A stretch of 64,000 nt of DNA from Pseudomonas frederiksbergensis (lineage in GTDB: Bacteria > Pseudomonadota > Gammaproteobacteria > Pseudomonadales > Pseudomonadaceae), in contig NZ_CP017886.1 in NCBI RefSeq assembly GCF_001874645.1, positions 2,108,001 to 2,172,000 of the forward strand, written 5' to 3'. Shown one piece after another: positions 59,801 to 64,000 of this stretch. Under the pieces are notes generated by a model. That model was not told the DNA's origin. It made no database searches and saw only the letters and a list, made by a program, of their open reading frames with translations. How positions within the stretch are numbered: the stretch's first letter is position 1; each line of letters opens with the position of its first letter. The translations under genes and the position numbers were made by a program.

Positions 59801-62065
59801 AGCATCTGGGCTGCCGTATTTGACCGAAGGCCCGCTCAAGCCATCACCAAAAAATGCCTCTATCGCCTTGCTTGCCGGCCACCCCGGCAACTCAACCGCC
59901 AGGGAAGCAGCGTAGCTGCACAACCTGCTGGAGAGCGCGCCTGCACGAATGCCACGGGCAACTAACCCCGCATCGCCATAGGCCCTGAATTTTTTGAGGG
60001 TATCGAGCAGAATCGCAGGGACCGTTTCGCCCTCGACATGCAACCGACGCAGGACATCGTCGTCAACGCCACTGACCTGCCGGACTTGCTCCAGCTCGGC
60101 ATCGCTGAAGCCATCGACCAGTCCCCCGAGCCGGCGCATCAGCGTCGCGCCTTTCCAGCTGAGCGGGCGCTCCAGTTCATGGTGCCAGGCCCCTTCGCCG
60201 TTATGCACCAGTTCAGGCGCATAGGCCTCGGGGCGTGTCGGGTGCTGGATACGGTACTGCTCGCCGGCCGCGTCCTGCTCGACTACATAGTACTCACCTT
60301 CAAGGGGCAGGATCGTCTGCCCATTGTGCGCATACAGGCCCAGCTCATCGGGGGCGGCCTCGGGCGGTAATGTGATGGAGGCCTTGTACGGCGCAAGATC
60401 CGGCTTCCAGAGCTTTTGCTTGCCGTTGGGCAGGGTCACAGGCTTGAGATTGTCGACCCTCTTCGACGCGTGAATCTGGGGCAGCACCATCGCCCCGGTG
60501 GCCAGGAACGCCACGTTCAACGCAACACTGGAAAAATGTGCCCACATCTCCTTCGTCTCACCCTCTTCTGCCGCTTCGATGCCCTCGAACGCCTCATCGA
60601 ACATTTGCGTAGCCCCCACCGCCAACATGACCCATCCCAGCCCCGGTACGACAAAGGCGGCCAGGTTGAACACGCTGACCATGGCATCCAGATAGCTTTC
60701 CAGCCTGGCCACCCGCGCCACGCGGTCCTCATCGCCGGTGGGCACGGCGACCGCCCGCGCGTCGGTGTAAAGCTTGTTGATCGTCCTCAAGCGCAGTTGC
60801 TGCCACAGATTGCCCGTGATCGAGGTTTCATCCAGCGCCAGCTTCGCAGGCATGGACTTCAGCGGATAGTCCGCCTGAGGCCCGACATCGGAAGGCTTGT
60901 AGGCCTGATTGAGTTTCGCGAAAAAGATGCCTTGTTGCCGCACGGGTACAAACTGGCTGAAAAAACGCCGGTAGTCGCTTTTGTGCAAGCGGGCTCTCAA
61001 CTCCACCATGAACTCGGCGCCGGAGGCATACTCCTTCAGCGGTTGCTCCGGGTCATCGGGCAAATAGACCACCAGACGCTCGAGCCGATCGGCGTTCTTG
61101 CGGTCCGGCCCGATCAGCAAGGGTCCCGTCAGCTCGATGCCGAACACCTTCAATGCCGCGAACGTCACTGGCCTGCCGTCCAGTTTTGCGGCGTTCTCGC
61201 CGACAAGCGTGTGCTTGAGCATCTGGTAGACGTCGGCACTGATACCCGATGTGATCTGGCTGCCGCCCGGTTTCAATGCAAATGGGTGCCTGGCGACTTC
61301 GATACACACCGCGAGCTTTTGCCGCTGGTGCTCTTCCAGTTGCTTTTCCAGCGCCTCGCGCTCGCGGGAGTCTTCTGGCTGCACGATGTCCTTGATGTGC
61401 TTCTGATAAAGCGCTCCCAAATCCAGGGTGCGACAAAGCTTGGCAAACTCATGGGCAGCGATGGGCTTGACCTGGGAATTGACCGCTTCGAACGTCGGCA
61501 GTATTTCGCCGTCATAGCTGCTCCAGCCGGTAATGATTTGGCAATCGTTGCAGGCAAGAGGCTTTTCTTCGTCGGGCTCGAAGTTGGCCAGGGCAGCCTC
61601 AAGCAGCGAGATGCCTCGATACTCGTAGGTCAAGCGTGGGTCTTTTTGCTGATCGAAAACAAAGACACCGAACAGGTCATCACGGCCTTTGAGAGCATAT
61701 TTACGGGCGAAATAAACGTTTTTGACATCCAGCTCCAAGTTGAATTTCGCCTTGATCGCGTCCTTGAGCGGTTGCTCGGCGAACTCAAGCACATCCTTGA
61801 TGGTTCCGAGCTTGGCGTCGATCTGATTCAAGGTCTCGCGATAGCGAGTGTGGGTATCCGCCAGCGCTTTTTTTTGTTCAGACGTGGCGTTGCGGTACCA
61901 GGCCGTAATGTGCAGTGGGTGCTCACCGAGTTCCTTCTGTCGCTGCGGATCGGCCTGGGTGAACCAGGCAGGCAGGCGGTCTTTCAAGAAGTCGTAATGA
62001 ACGCCCCGAAGGTCGCTGTTGAACGTGCCGGGGGAAGTGGAAGGGGGTGTTTGTGATTCGCTCAT
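56876..62065 (-). CDS. DUF6543-LRR-NEL type E3 ubiquitin ligase protein
   Basis: A 1729-residue effector-like protein. The large N-terminal part (to about 1000) is of the DUF6543 dermonecrotic-toxin-like type (FNSDLRGVHYDFLKDRLPAW, FNLELDVKNVYFARKYALKG) and has two hydrophobic stretches at about 467-489 and 512-529. Leucine-rich repeats span about 1178-1318 (VTYLDLSSTGIEDN, LTVLDLSDNLIALDPPA, LQSLGLEGNPLGLPPD). The C-terminal NEL domain has the CxD motif with predicted catalytic Cys1461 in APTTCVDAGAQLFNAMG. The NEL family moves ubiquitin to host targets in Shigella IpaH and Salmonella Ssp. Bacteria lack ubiquitin, so a eukaryotic target is implied. No secretion signal is visible. Confidence 0.85.
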   Translation of the reverse strand: MSESQTPPSTSPGTFNSDLRGVHYDFLKDRLPAWFTQADPQRQKELGEHPLHITAWYRNATSEQKKALADTHTRYRETLNQIDAKLGTIKDVLEFAEQPLKDAIKAKFNLELDVKNVYFARKYALKGRDDLFGVFVFDQQKDPRLTYEYRGISLLEAALANFEPDEEKPLACNDCQIITGWSSYDGEILPTFEAVNSQVKPIAAHEFAKLCRTLDLGALYQKHIKDIVQPEDSREREALEKQLEEHQRQKLAVCIEVARHPFALKPGGSQITSGISADVYQMLKHTLVGENAAKLDGRPVTFAALKVFGIELTGPLLIGPDRKNADRLERLVVYLPDDPEQPLKEYASGAEFMVELRARLHKSDYRRFFSQFVPVRQQGIFFAKLNQAYKPSDVGPQADYPLKSMPAKLALDETSITGNLWQQLRLRTINKLYTDARAVAVPTGDEDRVARVARLESYLDAMVSVFNLAAFVVPGLGWVMLAVGATQMFDEAFEGIEAAEEGETKEMWAHFSSVALNVAFLATGAMVLPQIHASKRVDNLKPVTLPNGKQKLWKPDLAPYKASITLPPEAAPDELGLYAHNGQTILPLEGEYYVVEQDAAGEQYRIQHPTRPEAYAPELVHNGEGAWHHELERPLSWKGATLMRRLGGLVDGFSDAELEQVRQVSGVDDDVLRRLHVEGETVPAILLDTLKKFRAYGDAGLVARGIRAGALSSRLCSYAASLAVELPGWPASKAIEAFFGDGLSGPSVKYGSPDALPQNIIKVTRSDLINGRLPERIIASSSDAEVKKLLPHYTPRTPQERVTALQKTLEEQAVTARARLTRSLYAEQQPSANAAVAVVQRNFTGLSTSMILELLADATPVELETLTTAKRVPLRLAEGARRLQQQMRLTHAYEGLYLEALVDRDSETLALNTLKALPGWVDDLRLEVRVGDIDGELRASVGPEDATERKVLLWQNDGRYETRNDRNEHLHGADDLYSSIQHALPDRQRKAIGLPHVTQGEQLRAKIIEHQLSRDQLRSLLKMRPRQQPFFKPPVRLPGDRIGYPLSDHPDLGQWERTIEERTRELYPSITSEELNSVIENWDERHEALLRRRELEWAQLDNTLQNWQRAQVEGVSDQERLTAAFRQRRGARLAIIRALTQAWRRTGEVDLDNIGDPQGQRIDLSDMDLQSQLDELPPLTANFDHVTYLDLSSTGIEDNANGFLRHFRRLRTLILGDNDLVELPENLGRMVNLTVLDLSDNLIALDPPAVSQLSRLTRLQSLGLEGNPLGLPPDIGQMPDLQALLLAQTEINTWPVGIFDQVRLRTFLLDMRANVLEIIPEAEPGSAQAEIIARTLISREPANISAQNLQRVRDYGQSVGFEPNRPQSPRGVMDSRHWADGLSEEQWKGKQDLWADLEGEPGSEPFFNELRKLAQSADAVATDKAAKVELCRKVWSMIEATAGNTALREKLFRMAAAPTTCVDAGAQLFNAMGLEVLIVQAYELGAQDLIETELLELARGKSRLDELGRIARERIGELLEEGHQFPEYDEEGLAITHFDAQGHAVTDIDEVEIHMIYPTLLATRLELPWQSREMAFRVPDVSAEMITDAYLRVLEKEQGPLLQQRLVEQPFWVDYLKRNYPEPFKALHAKGEPLLDLQEAQQAWLDGHTPEQKSHWRSEILRLAKRLGKPESEVKLGTVMSDAQYYAEMEAIATQEKALIGKLTGEAMQRSRLQREETPFRAEGNAAPR

Positions 62066-62217
62066 AGCTGATCATCCATGACTGATTGAAAGTCATCAGC
62101 CTAATGAACGACAGCGAGAAAAAAGCTTAACTATGTACCGCACTCGCACATGAGGCTGGAACGGGCAGCACGTGCTTTAAAACCCGGCGCCGTGCAGAAC
62201 GACGCCGGGCCGGCGGA

Positions 62218-64000
62218 TTAGCGGGTAGGCTGCTTGAACAGATCCTTCGAGGTGCCGGGCTGCGGCTCCGTGAGAACGGAGGGTTCTATTTCCCCGGTCT
62301 CTTTTCGCGACAGCTCAATCAGTTTCTCACTGCGTTCAATGGCGAGTTCGATGCCCAGGCTCTCCAGGGCTTGTGTGTAGTCGGCCCCCCAGGCGCCTTC
62401 ATGCGCATCCTCAAGCTGGCCTTGTTTTTCCTCAGCGCTGCGCTCAAGGGCGCTGAACGCTTCAGGGTATTTTTCCTTGAGGTATTGCACCCAATAGTCA
62501 CGGTTGATCAGGTCTTCATAGAACGCCCCGGGTTTATTTTCCCGCTCCAGGACTGCTGCGCGCGCTCTGTTCAATGTCTCCCCACTGATGGGGCGGCCAT
62601 AAAGCATGTTCCTCGGTTGTCCAGGCAACTCCAGGCCGTCGTCCCAGCCGCTGGTCAGGCCAATCCGATACTCCAGGCGCACTTCCGCCGGGTCGGCGTG
62701 CCGGCCCCTGGCTTTTTCATTCGCCAGCTCTTCGACTTTCGCCAGCCGAAACAGCTGCCGGGAAAGCCGCAACAAGGCAGCGCCTTTCTGATCCAGCCGA
62801 CCGGGACCAATGCCCTGCAGGGCATTGTGCTCGAAGACCTTGACCTCAAGATTACTGAAGGTAAGGATCCGCCCGTCGACACAGGTCCCATGGGTGTTGG
62901 ACATGCCGAACAGCGTTTGCCGGAGTTCGCCATCACTGGCTGTCGCGCGCAACACGTCCCAAACCCGTCGCGTCAGATCGGCGCGGGCCAACGTGAACTC
63001 CTGGGTGTTTCGTAGCTGTGCCAGCAGATGAAAAAATGCTTCGTTATCCGGCTCGGCTGCCAGTTGGTTCCATAGCGCGCGGTGGGTGACCAATGCTTGC
63101 GGCTCAAGCATTTCCAGCCATGGATCGAGTCGCTCAGTTCCGGATTCCACCGCGTCAATAACCTCGTCAGGCACGATCGGGGCAGGTTCGACTTCGCTAT
63201 CACTTTCGCTTTCAGTGTTGCTGGCCAGGTCGTCGATCAATTCATCAATGTGACGGGCGGAGTATCCCAACCATGCGCTCGGGTGCGCGCTTTGCGCGTA
63301 ATCCCTGATGTGTTCCAGATCGTCGCGCGACAGGCTGTTGTCGGAAAGGTCCGTGCCCGACATCAGTGCATTGTGGCGAACGCTAAAGGCTTCTGAAGGA
63401 ATCGATGTAATGCCGTTGGCACTGAGATTCAACGTTCTGAGATGACGGGCCTCCAGCACCCCTTCAGGCCAGCCTGTCAGTCGGTTATTGCGCAAGTCCA
63501 GCCACTCCAGGTTGCTCCAGGACGCCACGCTGAACGTTTGCAGGTTATTGTGGCTCAGGTCCAGCCGTTGCAAGCGTTGGTGGCCACCCAATGTGGAATA
63601 CACGCTTTCGGGGTCAGTGATGCCATTGGCGGACAACTCCACCCGCTCCAGCAAATTCATGGCGTTGAGCGCCTGCGGCAGTGTCTGCAAGGACTGGCCG
63701 CTGAGCACCAGGCTGCGCAGGTTGGTAAAGGCCCCGAGGAATCCATTGGAACCCTGTTCGGTCAGTCTTATACCCGTGAGGTTCAGATCCCACACATGGG
63801 GCAATGCAGTGGGCAGCGCGGGCAGGTCGCCCAGCTGCAGGCCATCAAGATTCAGGGCGCTGTAAGCCATGCTCGCCCTTGCCGTCAGCCCTTCTCGCCA
63901 ACAGTCGAGGATGCGCAACGCCGCCAATCGGCGGGTGTGGGACGACACGACCCAGTCACGTCCTCGCGACTCGCGGATAAACAGCCAACCATTCAACTCA
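62218..64000 (-). CDS. Second LRR-NEL E3 ubiquitin ligase-like protein, 5' end outside window
   Basis: At least 594 residues from the window edge to the stop at 62218; the N-terminus lies beyond 64000. LRR units come first: LPHVWDLNLTGIRLTE, LRSLVLSGQSLQTLPQA, LQRLDLSHNNLQTF, LEWLDLRNNRLTGWPEG and LRTLNLSANGITSIPSE. An acidic linker (SNTESESDSEVEPAP) follows. The NEL domain then has THGTCVDGRILTFSNLEVKV, with the predicted catalytic Cys encoded at 62881-62883 in a CxD motif. It shares domain order with the neighbouring 1729-residue protein but is clearly divergent. The gap between them is 152 bp, with no visible terminator. Confidence 0.85.
   Translation of the reverse strand, partial: ELNGWLFIRESRGRDWVVSSHTRRLAALRILDCWREGLTARASMAYSALNLDGLQLGDLPALPTALPHVWDLNLTGIRLTEQGSNGFLGAFTNLRSLVLSGQSLQTLPQALNAMNLLERVELSANGITDPESVYSTLGGHQRLQRLDLSHNNLQTFSVASWSNLEWLDLRNNRLTGWPEGVLEARHLRTLNLSANGITSIPSEAFSVRHNALMSGTDLSDNSLSRDDLEHIRDYAQSAHPSAWLGYSARHIDELIDDLASNTESESDSEVEPAPIVPDEVIDAVESGTERLDPWLEMLEPQALVTHRALWNQLAAEPDNEAFFHLLAQLRNTQEFTLARADLTRRVWDVLRATASDGELRQTLFGMSNTHGTCVDGRILTFSNLEVKVFEHNALQGIGPGRLDQKGAALLRLSRQLFRLAKVEELANEKARGRHADPAEVRLEYRIGLTSGWDDGLELPGQPRNMLYGRPISGETLNRARAAVLERENKPGAFYEDLINRDYWVQYLKEKYPEAFSALERSAEEKQGQLEDAHEGAWGADYTQALESLGIELAIERSEKLIELSRKETGEIEPSVLTEPQPGTSKDLFKQPTR

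Overview
The window is chromosomal DNA of a Pseudomonas, most likely of the P. fluorescens group. Supporting signs are high-GC coding, the gene order speA-yciH-nudix-DUF2333-gcbA-ctpL-dsbD-aroQ-accBC-prmA-DUF3426-dusB-fis-purHD-retS-marC followed by urtABCDE-ureDAB-ureC, and many paired REP palindromes of pseudomonad type. As I remember it, this order matches the P. aeruginosa PA4839-PA4868 neighbourhood. This window differs from that backbone by several inserted accessory blocks.

Layout. 1-4314: speA (3' end outside the window), yciH, a Nudix hydrolase and a DUF2333 protein, all on the minus strand. 4498-7118: an orphan type VI secretion cassette, minus strand, visibly decayed (hcp has an internal deletion, the DUF2515-like gene a one-base frameshift). 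7444-27841: plus-strand core genes for c-di-GMP signalling (gcbA), chemotaxis (ctpL), disulfide reduction (dsbD), shikimate and fatty-acid precursors (aroQ, accBC), translation modification (prmA, dusB), nucleoid control (fis), purines (purH, purD) and the RetS switch. An AlbA/Schlafen-type gene sits between accC and prmA. 27924-29446: two minus-strand genes of visibly lower GC that are divergent paralogues of one unrecognised family.

29681-37341: cobalamin (corrin ring) genes in two divergent operons, cobGHIJ (minus) and cobL-cbiD-cobK (plus), separated by a 142-bp element with terminal inverted repeats. 37544-38140: a toxin-antitoxin pair. 38237-43453: a copper-acquisition block (two DUF2946-type proteins, a PCuAC chaperone, an OprC-like TonB receptor and a PepSY membrane protein). 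43532-46282: a FecCD-type metal-chelate ABC transporter.

46371-56815: urea uptake (urtABCDE) and urease (ureD, ureA, ureB, ureC, with two GNAT acetyltransferases between ureA and ureB). A sigma-54 promoter and an NtrC-like enhancer precede urtA, which suggests nitrogen control of the whole run. REP doublets punctuate this operon. ureEFG are not in the window. 56876-64000: two tandem minus-strand LRR proteins with C-terminal NEL-type E3 ubiquitin ligase domains, the second cut by the window edge.

No rRNA, tRNA, CRISPR array, transposase or prophage was seen. The most novel items are the paralogous pair at 27924-29446, the decayed type VI cassette, the tandem NEL proteins, and the REP-punctuated nitrogen-controlled urea operon.
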